A stretch of 15,945 bases of DNA from an uncultured Solirubrobacterales bacterium. Its GTDB lineage: Bacteria; Actinomycetota; Thermoleophilia; Solirubrobacterales; Solirubrobacteraceae. The notes below the pieces were generated by a model that saw nothing but the letters and a program-made list of their open reading frames with translations, was not told the origin of the DNA and did no database searches. Below are positions 1 through 7,652 of the stretch, one piece after another. The translations under genes and the position numbers were made by a program. Each line of letters starts with the position of its first letter. The first letter of the stretch is position 1. The DNA lies in the NCBI GenBank assembly GCA_903959665.1, contig CAJBXY010000129.1:1-15945 (forward strand), in the 5' to 3' direction.

Positions 1-261
1 AAGGAAACGCTGATGAAGGCGGATTCCTACGCCTACCGCGATCGGCGCAACCGCAAGCGTGACTTTCGTCGCCTTTGGATCACCCGCATCAACGCCGCTG
101 CGCGGCTCAACGGGATGACCTACGCAACCTTCATGCACGGCCTCAACGAAGCTGGGTTTGAGCTAGACCGCAAGGTGCTGGCCGACATCGCCGTCCGCGA
201 TCCTGAGACTTTCCGCCGATTTGTTGACGCCGCCCGAGAGGCGACGGCCGCTGAGTCCTAG
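1..261 (+). CDS. rplT: 50S ribosomal protein L20, 3' part (5' end outside window)
   Basis: L20 binds 23S rRNA early in large-subunit assembly. The frame is open from base 1 and encodes 86 residues to TAG at 259-261. The ATG at 13 is internal: family L20 proteins are about 118 residues, so roughly the first 30-35 are missing to the left. Diagnostic stretches are YAYRDRRNRKRDFRRLWI (residues 10-27), then RINAAAR, and ELDRKVLADIAV near the end. The very basic N-terminal half fits the rRNA-binding extension. In bacteria L20 usually ends an infC-rpmI-rplT operon; that this is the operon end here is supported by the intrinsic terminator just downstream. Identification is near certain. Confidence 0.96.
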   Translation, partial: KETLMKADSYAYRDRRNRKRDFRRLWITRINAAARLNGMTYATFMHGLNEAGFELDRKVLADIAVRDPETFRRFVDAAREATAAES

Positions 262-286
262 ACTCCGCCGCCGTTTCGCCGCTACT

Positions 287-323
287 GGGCGCCGCTTCCG
301 CAAGGAGGGGCGCCCTTTTTTTT
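287..323 (+). terminator. Intrinsic terminator after rplT
   Basis: A long GC-rich hairpin is followed by eight T. The outer stem GGGCGCC (287-293) pairs perfectly with GGCGCCC (309-315). After one bulged G (294), the inner stem CTTCC (295-299) pairs with GGAGG (304-308), including one G-T wobble, and closes on a GCAA tetraloop (300-303) of the stable GNRA class. The T-tract is 316-323. It lies 25 nt past the rplT stop and only 19 nt before the ATG of the methyltransferase gene, so it should end the ribosomal-protein transcript and may also limit read-through into the next operon. Confidence 0.93.
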
Positions 324-342
324 GGAGCAAAACGAGAGCCCA

Positions 343-1044
343 ATGACAATCCACAATCCACAACATCCAAACTTGAATCAAGTCACGCTCCTGCGCACTC
401 GGCGCGGGCGCGACCGCAGCGGGCGGTTCGTTGCTGAGGGCGAAGATCTAATCGCCGCGGCGGCAGCGAACGGCTGGCAGCCAGTCGATTCGTTCGTTGC
501 CGAGGGCAGCGGCCTTAGTGGAACCGAGGTCAGTGAAGAGGCCTTGGCCGAAGTCTCAGCGCTCGGTTCGGGAACGCGCGCGCTCGCGATCTACGAGCAG
601 CGTTGGGGTGAGCCGGCCGGTCCGCTCGCCGTTTGGCTGCACGGAGTCGGCGACCCGGGGAACGTCGGCACGGTCATCCGCAGCGCTCATGCTTTTGGAG
701 CGACGAGCGTGATCCTTGGGCCCGGCAGCGCAGACCCGTTCGGGCCAAAGGCGGTGAGGGCGAGCATGGGGGCGATCTTTAGCGTCACCGTCGCGCGCGC
801 AGACGAACTAGCGCAGCTCCCTGGAACGTCCGTCGCGCTCGCCGCCTCGGCGCCATTGCCGCTCGACGGCGCGCCTTGGCCGCAGGGGGAAGTGACGCTG
901 CTGATCGGCGCCGAGCGCGAAGGTTTACCACCGGCCGTTGTCGAGGCGGCCGATGAGGCTCGCTCGATCGCGATCACCGGCGACTCTCTAAACGCCGCGA
1001 TGGCAGCGACAATCGCGCTCTATTCCTGCACGAGGAAGCTTTAG
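343..1044 (+). CDS. SpoU/TrmH-family RNA 2'-O-ribose methyltransferase
   Basis: A SAM-dependent SPOUT enzyme that methylates a ribose 2'-OH in tRNA or rRNA. From ATG 343 it has 233 residues, usual for the RlmB/TsnR type. A short substrate-binding N-terminal domain (about 10-80, with RSGRFVAEGEDLI) precedes the knotted catalytic domain. Motif 1 is NVGTVIR (107-113), motif 2 is LIGAEREGLP (187-196) and motif 3 is SLNAAMA (215-221) with the conserved Asn; the usual IP just before motif 3 is IA here. An in-frame TTG at 322 lies inside the terminator T-tract, so ATG 343 is preferred, although no convincing Shine-Dalgarno precedes it. The gene commonly sits between rplT and pheS in Actinomycetota. 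The substrate nucleotide cannot be read from the sequence, so I give no symbol. Confidence 0.88.
   Translation: MTIHNPQHPNLNQVTLLRTRRGRDRSGRFVAEGEDLIAAAAANGWQPVDSFVAEGSGLSGTEVSEEALAEVSALGSGTRALAIYEQRWGEPAGPLAVWLHGVGDPGNVGTVIRSAHAFGATSVILGPGSADPFGPKAVRASMGAIFSVTVARADELAQLPGTSVALAASAPLPLDGAPWPQGEVTLLIGAEREGLPPAVVEAADEARSIAITGDSLNAAMAATIALYSCTRKL
1032..1038 (+). promoter_or_regulatory. Ribosome binding site selecting the GTG start of pheS
   Basis: GAGGAAG lies inside the last codons of the methyltransferase gene, 7 nt before GTG 1046. It is too far (16 nt) from the alternative ATG at 1055, so it argues for the GTG start. Confidence 0.65.
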
Positions 1045-1045
1045 G

Positions 1046-2122
1046 GTGGCGACGATGATTGAACGCGTAGCTGAGATTCAAAAGCAGGCCGAAGCTGAGA
1101 TCTCAGCGGCGTCGTCGTCGGCTGCGCTCGAGGAGCTGCGCGTTCAGTACCTCGGCCGTAAGGCCGAGCTGCCACAGCTGCTGCGCGACGTCGCGCAGCT
1201 TCCGCCTGATCAGCGCGGCGAGGCCGGTCGCACCGCGAACGAGGCTCGCCAATCGCTGGAGGCGATGATTGAGGCCGCTGCCGCCCGCTTCGAGGCCGAC
1301 GAGCTGACCGCCGCGCTGGCAGCCGACAAGGTTGACATCACGCTGCCTGGTTCGCCGATTGAAGCGGTCGGCCATCATCATCTTCTAAGCGCTACAAGGC
1401 GCGAGATTGAGGACGTTTTCTGCGGCCTCGGCTACAGCGTCGTCGAAGGCCCTGAGGTTGAGCTAGTCCACTACAACTTCGACGCGCTAAACCACGCCCC
1501 GGCGCATCCAGCTCGCGGCCGCAGCGACACTTTCTACATCGAGGGTGGCGGCGAGGGCCCCGACCAAGTGCTGCTGCGGACTCACACATCGCCGATGCAA
1601 ATTCGAATCATGGAGCAGACTCCGCCACCGATCGCGCTGATCGTCCCGGGCCGCGTATTCCGCCGCGACAGCGACGCCACGCACACGCCACAGTTCCACC
1701 AGATCGAAGGGCTGCTCGTTGACGAAGGCGTAACGCTCGCCGACCTCAAGGGCACCTTGCTGGCCTTCGCGCGTGCGATCTTCGGCGAGGGCCGTGAGCT
1801 GCGACTGCGGCCGCACTTCTTCCCCTTCACCGAGCCGAGCGTGGAGGTGGATGTCTCCTGCTTCATGTGTGAGCAGGGCTCCGTGGCCGACGGTGGTCGC
1901 TGTTCGCTCTGCAAGGGAACCGGCTGGCTCGAGGTGCTCGGTTCGGGGATGGTCGATCCGAACGTCTTCGCCGCCGTAAGCGAACACGGCTACGACCCGG
2001 ATTCGCACCAAGGCTTCGCCTTCGGACTTGGGATCGAGCGGATCGCGATGCTCAAGCACGGCGTTCCCGACCTGCGCTTCTTCTATGAAAACGACCTGCG
2101 CTTCCTGCGCCAGTTTGGCTGA
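1046..2122 (+). CDS. pheS: Phenylalanyl-tRNA synthetase alpha subunit
   Basis: Catalytic subunit of the alpha2beta2 class II enzyme that charges tRNA-Phe. It has 358 residues (family about 330-360). The N-terminal 90 residues are a helical, likely coiled-coil tRNA-binding arm. The catalytic core shows LLRTHTSPMQIR (176-187), motif 2 as FRRDSDATHTPQFHQIEGL (205-223) and motif 3 as FAFGLGIERIAML (324-336). Cys272, Cys275, Cys286 and Cys289 form a CxxC-x10-CxxC pair before GTGWLEVLG, a possible zinc knuckle known from a subset of bacterial PheS but with a longer spacer here. GTG 1046 is chosen because of the GAGGAAG upstream; it follows the methyltransferase stop by one base. ATG 1055 would lose three residues. 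pheT follows after 9 nt. Confidence 0.97.
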   Translation: MATMIERVAEIQKQAEAEISAASSSAALEELRVQYLGRKAELPQLLRDVAQLPPDQRGEAGRTANEARQSLEAMIEAAAARFEADELTAALAADKVDITLPGSPIEAVGHHHLLSATRREIEDVFCGLGYSVVEGPEVELVHYNFDALNHAPAHPARGRSDTFYIEGGGEGPDQVLLRTHTSPMQIRIMEQTPPPIALIVPGRVFRRDSDATHTPQFHQIEGLLVDEGVTLADLKGTLLAFARAIFGEGRELRLRPHFFPFTEPSVEVDVSCFMCEQGSVADGGRCSLCKGTGWLEVLGSGMVDPNVFAAVSEHGYDPDSHQGFAFGLGIERIAMLKHGVPDLRFFYENDLRFLRQFG

Positions 2123-2131
2123 GGGCTAGCT

Positions 2132-4561
2132 ATGCGCGTACCGATCGATTGGCTAAGCGAATACGTCGGCGTTGAGATCACGCCGGTTGAACTCGCCGAG
2201 CGCTTGGCGATGACAGGGACCGAGGTCGCTCGCGTGCTCCACCACGGGCCGCTGTCGGCTGACAACTTCGTCGTCGGCAAGGTCTTGAGCGCCGAGCAGC
2301 ACCCCGATGCCGACAGGCTGCGCGTCTGCGGCGTCGATACGGGAGACGCAGAGCCGCGCACAATCGTCTGCGGCGCGCCGAATGTCGCCGCCGGGCAGAC
2401 CGTCGCGGTAGCGCTGCCAGGTGCCGTGATGCCGGATGGGACGACGCTTGGCGAGGCGAAGCTGCGCGGAATCAAATCTTCGGGAATGATCCTCGCCGAG
2501 GACGAGCTTGGTATTGGCGGCGAGCACGACGGAATAATGGTTCTCGGCGACGAGCTTGCCGCTGGAACACCGCTCGGAGACGTCTTCGCCGTCTCGAGTG
2601 AGGTTTTGGAGCCGGAGATCACGCCAAATCGCGGCGACTGTGGTGGCCTTTACGGAATTGCGCGCGAGGTACATGCCGCCACCGGCGCTGCACTCAGCGC
2701 GCCGCCCTGGAGCCATGACCCCGGTGAGGCGACGATTGGGCAGGCGCCGGCTGGCATATCGGTCACGGTCGAGAACGCGGGCCTCTGCCCGCGCTTCACC
2801 GCGCGCATCTTCGAGAACGTCACCGTAGGGCCGTCCCCGATCTGGCTTAAGGCCCGGCTCGCCGCCGCCGGTCAGCGATCGATCAGCAACGTCGTCGACA
2901 TCACCAATTACGTGATGCTCGTCAGCGGGCATCCACTCCACGCGTTCGACCTCGATCAGGTCTCCGGTGGCGAGCTGACAGTCCGCGCCGCGCGCGACGG
3001 CGAGAAGCTAACAACGCTCGATGGAGAAGAGCGCATCCTCGACGCCGACATCTGCCTGATCGCCGACGCGGACGGCCCGACCTCATTGGCAGGGGTGATG
3101 GGGGGCAGCCGCTCCGAGGTGAGCGAGCAGACGACGCGCGTACTGCTCGAGGTCGCGGTGTGGGACGGCGCCAACATCAACCGGACGTCTACTCGCCTCG
3201 GACTGCGCAGCGAAGCATCATCGCGCTTTGAGAAGGGTCTTTCGCCCGAGGGAGCGCTAGAGGCTCAGGCAATGGCTACGGCGCTGATGCTCGAGCTGAC
3301 CGGCGCGACGCTCTCCGACGGCACGCTCGACATCGGTGGCGAGGGGCCTGCTGCAGACGTTGTTCGCCTTCGCGACGCCCGGATCGTCTCGCTGCTCGGC
3401 ACGCCGATCGAACGTGAACGCTCACAAAAGATTCTCGAAGCCCTCGGGTTCGGAGTCGAAGCTGCGGATGACGGCCTCGACGTGACAGTGCCGCACTGGC
3501 GCCGTGACGACGTAACGCGCGAGGCAGACCTAATCGAAGAGGTCGCGCGGATCAACGGCCTTGACTCGCTACCGGCAACGCTTCCATTGAACCGCACCGG
3601 CCGCGCCGGGGGCCTAAGCCGCGAACAGCAGCTAATCCGTCGCGCCGAGGACGTCTTGGTGGGGCGTGGTCTCTGCGAGATCGTCGGCTGGTCGTTCACC
3701 GACCCGCAGGTCTGCGAGCAGCTTCTGCTCCCCGCCGACCATCCGCTGCGCGCGCTGGTCGTGATCGAGAACCCAATGAGCTCGGCGCAGTCGGTTATGC
3801 GGCCGTCGATCCTGCCGTCACTGCTTGACGCCGCCGCATACAACTTGGCTCGCGGGGCCGACGGGTGCGCGCTCTTTGAGTCCGGGTCGGTCTACCGTGC
3901 CGGCCCCACCAACGACGGCATGGCAGCCAACGAGCACCATGGCCTCGGCGCGATCATCACGGGCCCGGCTCGGTTGCCAAGCTGGGACGATGCGCAGCCG
4001 CCGGCGGCGCGGATCGGGACAGCACACGCGCTCGTCAGCTCCGTGCTTGGGGCGCTCGGTATCGACTGGGAGGTCGAAGACGGCGAGCTTCCATTCCTGC
4101 ACCCCGGCCGCACGGCGATGATTCGCACCAGCGAAGGGCTGCTCGGCTGGTTCGGCGAAGTTCATCCCGCTGTCGCCGCGAGCTGGGAGATCGAGCAGCC
4201 GATTGCCGCGCTGGCAATCGACATTGGCCGAGCGGCCGCAGAGGCGCCAGCGCATTCGATCTTCAGCGACCTGACCAGCTTCCCGCCGCTGCGCGAGGAC
4301 CTTGCCGTGATCGTGCCGGCCGGTGTTAGCGCCGCGAGCGTCGTTACCTGCGTCACTGAGGCTGGCGCGCCGCTCGTCAGTCGTGCCGAAGTCTTCGATG
4401 TTTACAGCGGCGAGCAGGTAGGGGAGGGGCGCGTGTCGCTCGCGCTCCACGTTGACTTTTCGGTCGACGATCGAACGCTCAGCGACGAGGACGTGGCGCC
4501 GCTGCGTGAGAAGATTGTCGCCGCGCTGAAGAGTGAACTGGACGGTGAGCTTCGTGGCTGA
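2132..4561 (+). CDS. pheT: Phenylalanyl-tRNA synthetase beta subunit
   Basis: Structural, tRNA-binding and editing subunit of PheRS; 809 residues, normal length. The start ATG has GAGGG (2121-2125) 6 nt upstream, overlapping the pheS TGA, so translation is coupled. The domain order is standard: an EMAP-like tRNA-binding OB fold at about 44-150 (FVVGKVLSAEQHPDADRL), the B3/B4 editing domain at about 215-390 (HPLHAFDLDQ at 267-276, LAGVMGG at 319-325, SRFEKG at 364-369), B5 at about 410-480 (DDVTREADLIEEVARINGLD), a catalytic-like core, and a C-terminal ferredoxin-like anticodon-binding domain from about 710 (FPPLREDLAVIV). The editing domain, which hydrolyses misacylated Tyr-tRNA-Phe, looks complete. 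The 3' end overlaps argC by 8 nt. Confidence 0.97.
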   Translation: MRVPIDWLSEYVGVEITPVELAERLAMTGTEVARVLHHGPLSADNFVVGKVLSAEQHPDADRLRVCGVDTGDAEPRTIVCGAPNVAAGQTVAVALPGAVMPDGTTLGEAKLRGIKSSGMILAEDELGIGGEHDGIMVLGDELAAGTPLGDVFAVSSEVLEPEITPNRGDCGGLYGIAREVHAATGAALSAPPWSHDPGEATIGQAPAGISVTVENAGLCPRFTARIFENVTVGPSPIWLKARLAAAGQRSISNVVDITNYVMLVSGHPLHAFDLDQVSGGELTVRAARDGEKLTTLDGEERILDADICLIADADGPTSLAGVMGGSRSEVSEQTTRVLLEVAVWDGANINRTSTRLGLRSEASSRFEKGLSPEGALEAQAMATALMLELTGATLSDGTLDIGGEGPAADVVRLRDARIVSLLGTPIERERSQKILEALGFGVEAADDGLDVTVPHWRRDDVTREADLIEEVARINGLDSLPATLPLNRTGRAGGLSREQQLIRRAEDVLVGRGLCEIVGWSFTDPQVCEQLLLPADHPLRALVVIENPMSSAQSVMRPSILPSLLDAAAYNLARGADGCALFESGSVYRAGPTNDGMAANEHHGLGAIITGPARLPSWDDAQPPAARIGTAHALVSSVLGALGIDWEVEDGELPFLHPGRTAMIRTSEGLLGWFGEVHPAVAASWEIEQPIAALAIDIGRAAAEAPAHSIFSDLTSFPPLREDLAVIVPAGVSAASVVTCVTEAGAPLVSRAEVFDVYSGEQVGEGRVSLALHVDFSVDDRTLSDEDVAPLREKIVAALKSELDGELRG
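4544..4549 (+). promoter_or_regulatory. Candidate ribosome binding site of argC
   Basis: GGTGAG sits within the last codons of pheT, 4 nt before GTG 4554. It favours that GTG over the in-frame GTG codons at 4533 and 4545. The match is only moderate, and coupling to pheT termination probably contributes. Confidence 0.45.
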
Positions 4562-5546
4562 GAAACGGATTCTTGTGGCAGGAGCCTCGGGCTATGCCGG
4601 CGCGCTGGCGGCCGAGCTGGTTGACCGTCACCCGGGCTTTTCGCTAGCGGCGGCGACGAGCCGCTCCGACGCGGGCCAGCGGCTCAGCGCGCTCTATCCC
4701 CAATACCGCTGCGACGCTGTGCTCGAGGAGCTTTCAGCCGGATCGCACGGCCACTTGGATGGCGCGATCGTCGCCTACCCGCACGGGGCGTCCGCTCCCG
4801 TCGTCGCCGCGCTGCGCGCCGAGGGCGTGCCGGTCGTTGATTTGAGCGCAGACTTTCGCCTCCGCGACCAGGCCGTTTACGAGCAGTGGTATGTGCCCCA
4901 TCAAGCGCCCGAGCTGCTCGCAGAGGCTGTATACGGGCTTCCTGAACGCAATCGTCAGGAGATCAAAGGCGCTCAGCTCGTCGCCAACCCCGGCTGCTAC
5001 CCGACTGCCTCTGTGCTGGCGCTGGCGCCGCTGGCGCCGTTCATCAGCGACGTCGTGATCGACGCCAAGAGCGGCGTCTCTGGCGCCGGGCGTGAGGCGA
5101 GCGCGGTGACGCACTTCGTCAGCGTCGATGAGAACGTCAAGCCTTACGGCGTAGGGCATCACCGCCACATGCCGGAGATCGACCAAGAGCTCGCGCTCGC
5201 GGGCGCCTCCGACCTAACCGTCACCTTCACGCCGCACCTCGTCCCGCTCGACCAAGGCGAGCTCGTGAGCTGTTACGCAACTTTGAATCAGCAGGTCGAC
5301 ATCGACGCTCTATACGCTGACGCGTACGACGACGAGCGCTTCGTTGAGGTCGTTGATCACCTCCCAGGCGTGCGCGAAGTCCGCGGCACAAACCTCTGCC
5401 GAATCAATGTCAGGATCGACGAGCGGACCGGCAAGGCATTCGTCTTCGCCGTGATCGACAACCTTTGGAAGGGAGCCTCCTCCCAGGCTGTCCAGAACCT
5501 CAACCTGATGCTCGGTCTCCCCGAGCAGCAAGGACTCGAACTATGA
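4554..5546 (+). CDS. argC: N-acetyl-gamma-glutamyl-phosphate reductase
   Basis: NADPH-dependent reduction of N-acetylglutamyl phosphate to the semialdehyde, third step of arginine synthesis, in the cytoplasm. From GTG 4554 it has 330 residues. It begins with the dinucleotide-binding loop GASGYAG (10-16). The catalytic cysteine is in ANPGCYPT (Cys148); SGVSGAGREAS and HHRHMPEI (about 202-209, with the conserved His) follow. Three in-frame GTG codons are possible (4533, 4545, 4554). The last puts the protein start right at the nucleotide-binding fold, as in the family, and overlaps the pheT stop by 8 nt. The ending TGA overlaps the argJ ATG (ATGA). This fusion of the phe and arg gene groups is usual in Actinomycetota. 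Confidence 0.95.
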   Translation: MAEKRILVAGASGYAGALAAELVDRHPGFSLAAATSRSDAGQRLSALYPQYRCDAVLEELSAGSHGHLDGAIVAYPHGASAPVVAALRAEGVPVVDLSADFRLRDQAVYEQWYVPHQAPELLAEAVYGLPERNRQEIKGAQLVANPGCYPTASVLALAPLAPFISDVVIDAKSGVSGAGREASAVTHFVSVDENVKPYGVGHHRHMPEIDQELALAGASDLTVTFTPHLVPLDQGELVSCYATLNQQVDIDALYADAYDDERFVEVVDHLPGVREVRGTNLCRINVRIDERTGKAFVFAVIDNLWKGASSQAVQNLNLMLGLPEQQGLEL

Positions 5547-6781
5547 ATCTCTTCACATCACGCTGGGCGCCGCTGCCGGTCGGCGTCCGCGAAGTAATCG
5601 AAGGCGGGCTCCCGGCCGGGTTTCGCGCCGGCGCGCTCGCTGCCGGGATCAAACCATCAGGGAAGCTCGACCTTGGCCTCCTGATCTGCGATCAGCCGGA
5701 CGCAACGAGCGCCGCGCGCTTCACACGCTCTGGCGTTCAGGCCGCACCGGTGATGCTGACGCGTGAGCGTTGCCATCTTGGGCAGCTACGCGCGGTCGTT
5801 GCCAACAGTGGCAACGCCAACGCGGCGACCGGTCACGACGGATACGAGGTCGCCGCGGCGATGCAGAGCGCCGCCGCCGCCGCGCTCGGCGTGGGCGCCC
5901 ACCAAGTTGCCGTCTGTTCGACCGGCGTGATCGGCGTCCAGCTCGATCCCGAACCGGTCATTGCCGGGATTAGCGAGTGCGCTCAGCGACTGACTACCGA
6001 CGGCGGCGACGATTTTCAACGCTCAATCATGACTACCGACGCGTTCGAGAAGCGGGCGACAATTGAGCTAGCGCTTTCGGGCGGACCGGTGCGAATCAGC
6101 GCTCAGGCAAAGGGTGCTGGAATGATTCAGCCGTCGTTCGCGACGATGCTTTGCTTCATCGAAACCGATGCCAAGCTTGAGGATCACACCGCGGAGCTGC
6201 TGCTGAGCGTGACCGTCAAGCGGAGCTTTGACCGAATCTCCGTTGACGGTCAGCTCTCAACCAACGATGCCGTCGTACTAATCGCCAGCGGCGCCAGCGG
6301 CGTCACTATCGATCCCGAGAGCGACGATGAGCTTCGCTTCGGCGAGGCCCTTGACGGCCTACTGCGCGCGCTTGCGATCGCGATAGTGCGCGACGGCGAA
6401 GGCGCAGTGAGGGTTGGCCGCGTCGTCGTTCACGGCGGCAGCGGAGCACACGTTGAACGGGTCGCGCGGACGATCGCCAATTCGCCGCTTGTGAAGACCG
6501 CGCTTCACGGCGGCGACCCGAACTGGGGTCGGATTGCTCAAGCCGCTGGAATGGCGATCCCCGACTCAGCGCCGCTGCCGGTTGACATCGCGATCGAAGG
6601 GATGCAGGTCTGCGTCGCCGGCCAAGAACTCGACCACGACCGTGACGCGCTCGCCGTTCGCGTCAGTGGCGACGAGATTGAATACACCGTCGGACTTCCA
6701 GGTGAAGGCCATCAGGCTGAATGTTTCTTCTCCGATTTAAGTCCGCAGTACATCAGCATTAACGCCGACTACACGAGCTGA
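5543..6781 (+). CDS. argJ: Glutamate N-acetyltransferase (ornithine acetyltransferase), ArgJ
   Basis: Transfers the acetyl group of acetylornithine to glutamate, closing the acetyl cycle; some family members also use acetyl-CoA, which cannot be judged here. It has 412 residues (family about 390-410). ArgJ is made as a precursor that cleaves itself before a conserved Thr. That site is visible as KGAGMIQPSFA|TML, giving an alpha chain of 200 residues and a beta chain starting at Thr201. Other family marks are ANSGNANAATG (87-97), STGVIG (126-131) and the C-terminal INADYTS. ATG 5543 is preferred over an earlier in-frame start at 5465: it has AAGGA (5530-5534) 8 nt upstream and overlaps the argC TGA, and the protein begins as the family does. 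argB follows after 4 nt. Confidence 0.96.
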   Translation: MNLFTSRWAPLPVGVREVIEGGLPAGFRAGALAAGIKPSGKLDLGLLICDQPDATSAARFTRSGVQAAPVMLTRERCHLGQLRAVVANSGNANAATGHDGYEVAAAMQSAAAAALGVGAHQVAVCSTGVIGVQLDPEPVIAGISECAQRLTTDGGDDFQRSIMTTDAFEKRATIELALSGGPVRISAQAKGAGMIQPSFATMLCFIETDAKLEDHTAELLLSVTVKRSFDRISVDGQLSTNDAVVLIASGASGVTIDPESDDELRFGEALDGLLRALAIAIVRDGEGAVRVGRVVVHGGSGAHVERVARTIANSPLVKTALHGGDPNWGRIAQAAGMAIPDSAPLPVDIAIEGMQVCVAGQELDHDRDALAVRVSGDEIEYTVGLPGEGHQAECFFSDLSPQYISINADYTS

Positions 6782-6785
6782 GGCC

Positions 6786-7652
6786 ATGGAACCGATCGAG
6801 CCCACACATCACGTTGCCACGCTGCTTGAGGCACTGCCGTACATCCGCGAATTCCACGGCCAAACGATCGTCATCAAGTACGGCGGCGCCGCGATGGAAG
6901 ACCCAGCGTTGTGCGAAGAGTTCGCGCGTGACGTTGTCCTGCTCAAGTACGTTGGGCTTAACCCGATCGTCGTTCACGGCGGCGGTCCGGAGATCACCGA
7001 CTACATGGAGCGGCTCGGACTTCCAGTTGAGTTCCGTGGCGGGCTGCGCGTCAGCGACGAGGCCACCGTTGAGGTGGCAAAGATGGTGCTGATCGGCAAA
7101 GTCAACAAGGAGATCGTGCTGCGCCTCGGGCGCTACGGGCAGCCTGCGGTTGGGCTGAGCGGCGACGACGGCAACCTTTTCAGCGTCTCCCGCCGAAGCG
7201 CCCCCGACGGCAGCGACATCGGCTTCGTTGGATCGATCGATCACGTTGACGTCGACGTCCTCAATCACATCGCGACCGACTACATCCCGGTGATTGCGTC
7301 AATCGGCCCCGGCGCCGACGGTCAGAGTTACAACATCAACGCCGACGACGCCGCTGCTGCAGTGGCGCTCGCAACCTCGGCCTACAAGGCAATCTTCCTC
7401 ACCGACGTGGCCGGCTGGCTCGAGAACCCTGAAGATCCCGAAAGCCTGATCAGCCAGGCCACGCCCGACGAGCTGCGCGCGGCACTGAGTTCAGTCGACG
7501 GTGGCATGCGTCCGAAGCTCGAAGCCTGTCTGAACGTTGTTGACGGCGGCGTCGGTTCGGCGCACATCGTCGACGGTCGCGTTCCGCACTCGCTGCTGCT
7601 CGAGCTCTTCACCGACGCCGGCATGGGAACGAAGATCGCGGCGGCGCAGTGA
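6786..7652 (+). CDS. argB: N-acetylglutamate kinase
   Basis: Phosphorylates N-acetylglutamate with ATP, the usual control point of arginine synthesis; cytoplasmic, amino acid kinase fold. It has 288 residues. Seen are IKYGG (30-34, phosphate-binding Lys31), VVHGGGPEI (62-70), INADDAA (184-190), GGMRPKLEA with Lys244, and the typical end LLELFTDAGMGTKI. About 27 residues precede the first beta strand and include HVATLLEALPYIREF. Among known enzymes this N-terminal helix goes with the hexameric, arginine-inhibited form, while the short E. coli-like form lacks it. Feedback inhibition by arginine is therefore a reasonable inference. Only a weak GAGG lies 2 nt before the ATG, so coupling to argJ is likely. 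The stop overlaps the argD start (GTGA). Confidence 0.96.
   Translation: MEPIEPTHHVATLLEALPYIREFHGQTIVIKYGGAAMEDPALCEEFARDVVLLKYVGLNPIVVHGGGPEITDYMERLGLPVEFRGGLRVSDEATVEVAKMVLIGKVNKEIVLRLGRYGQPAVGLSGDDGNLFSVSRRSAPDGSDIGFVGSIDHVDVDVLNHIATDYIPVIASIGPGADGQSYNINADDAAAAVALATSAYKAIFLTDVAGWLENPEDPESLISQATPDELRAALSSVDGGMRPKLEACLNVVDGGVGSAHIVDGRVPHSLLLELFTDAGMGTKIAAAQ

Noticed and set aside
322..342. TTG start seven codons earlier for the SpoU methyltransferase
   Set aside because: It lies in the terminator T-tract and has no usable ribosome binding site; ATG 343 follows.
1487..2059. 190-residue antisense frame within pheS
   Set aside because: Fully inside a certain gene, with no recognisable domain; typical of GC-rich shadow frames. 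The same applies to the other long antisense frames in pheT, argC, dnaE and argD.
4533..4553. Earlier GTG starts (4533, 4545) for argC
   Set aside because: They add residues not found in the family, and the GGTGAG site is best spaced for GTG 4554.
5017..5040. Short repeat of CTGGCG/CTGGCGCCG in argC
   Set aside because: It encodes a normal Leu-Ala-Pro-rich stretch after the active-site cysteine; low-complexity GC codon use explains it.
5465..5542. Upstream in-frame start for argJ
   Set aside because: The 26 extra residues overlap argC, look like a shadow frame and lack family similarity; ATG 5543 has AAGGA and ATGA coupling.
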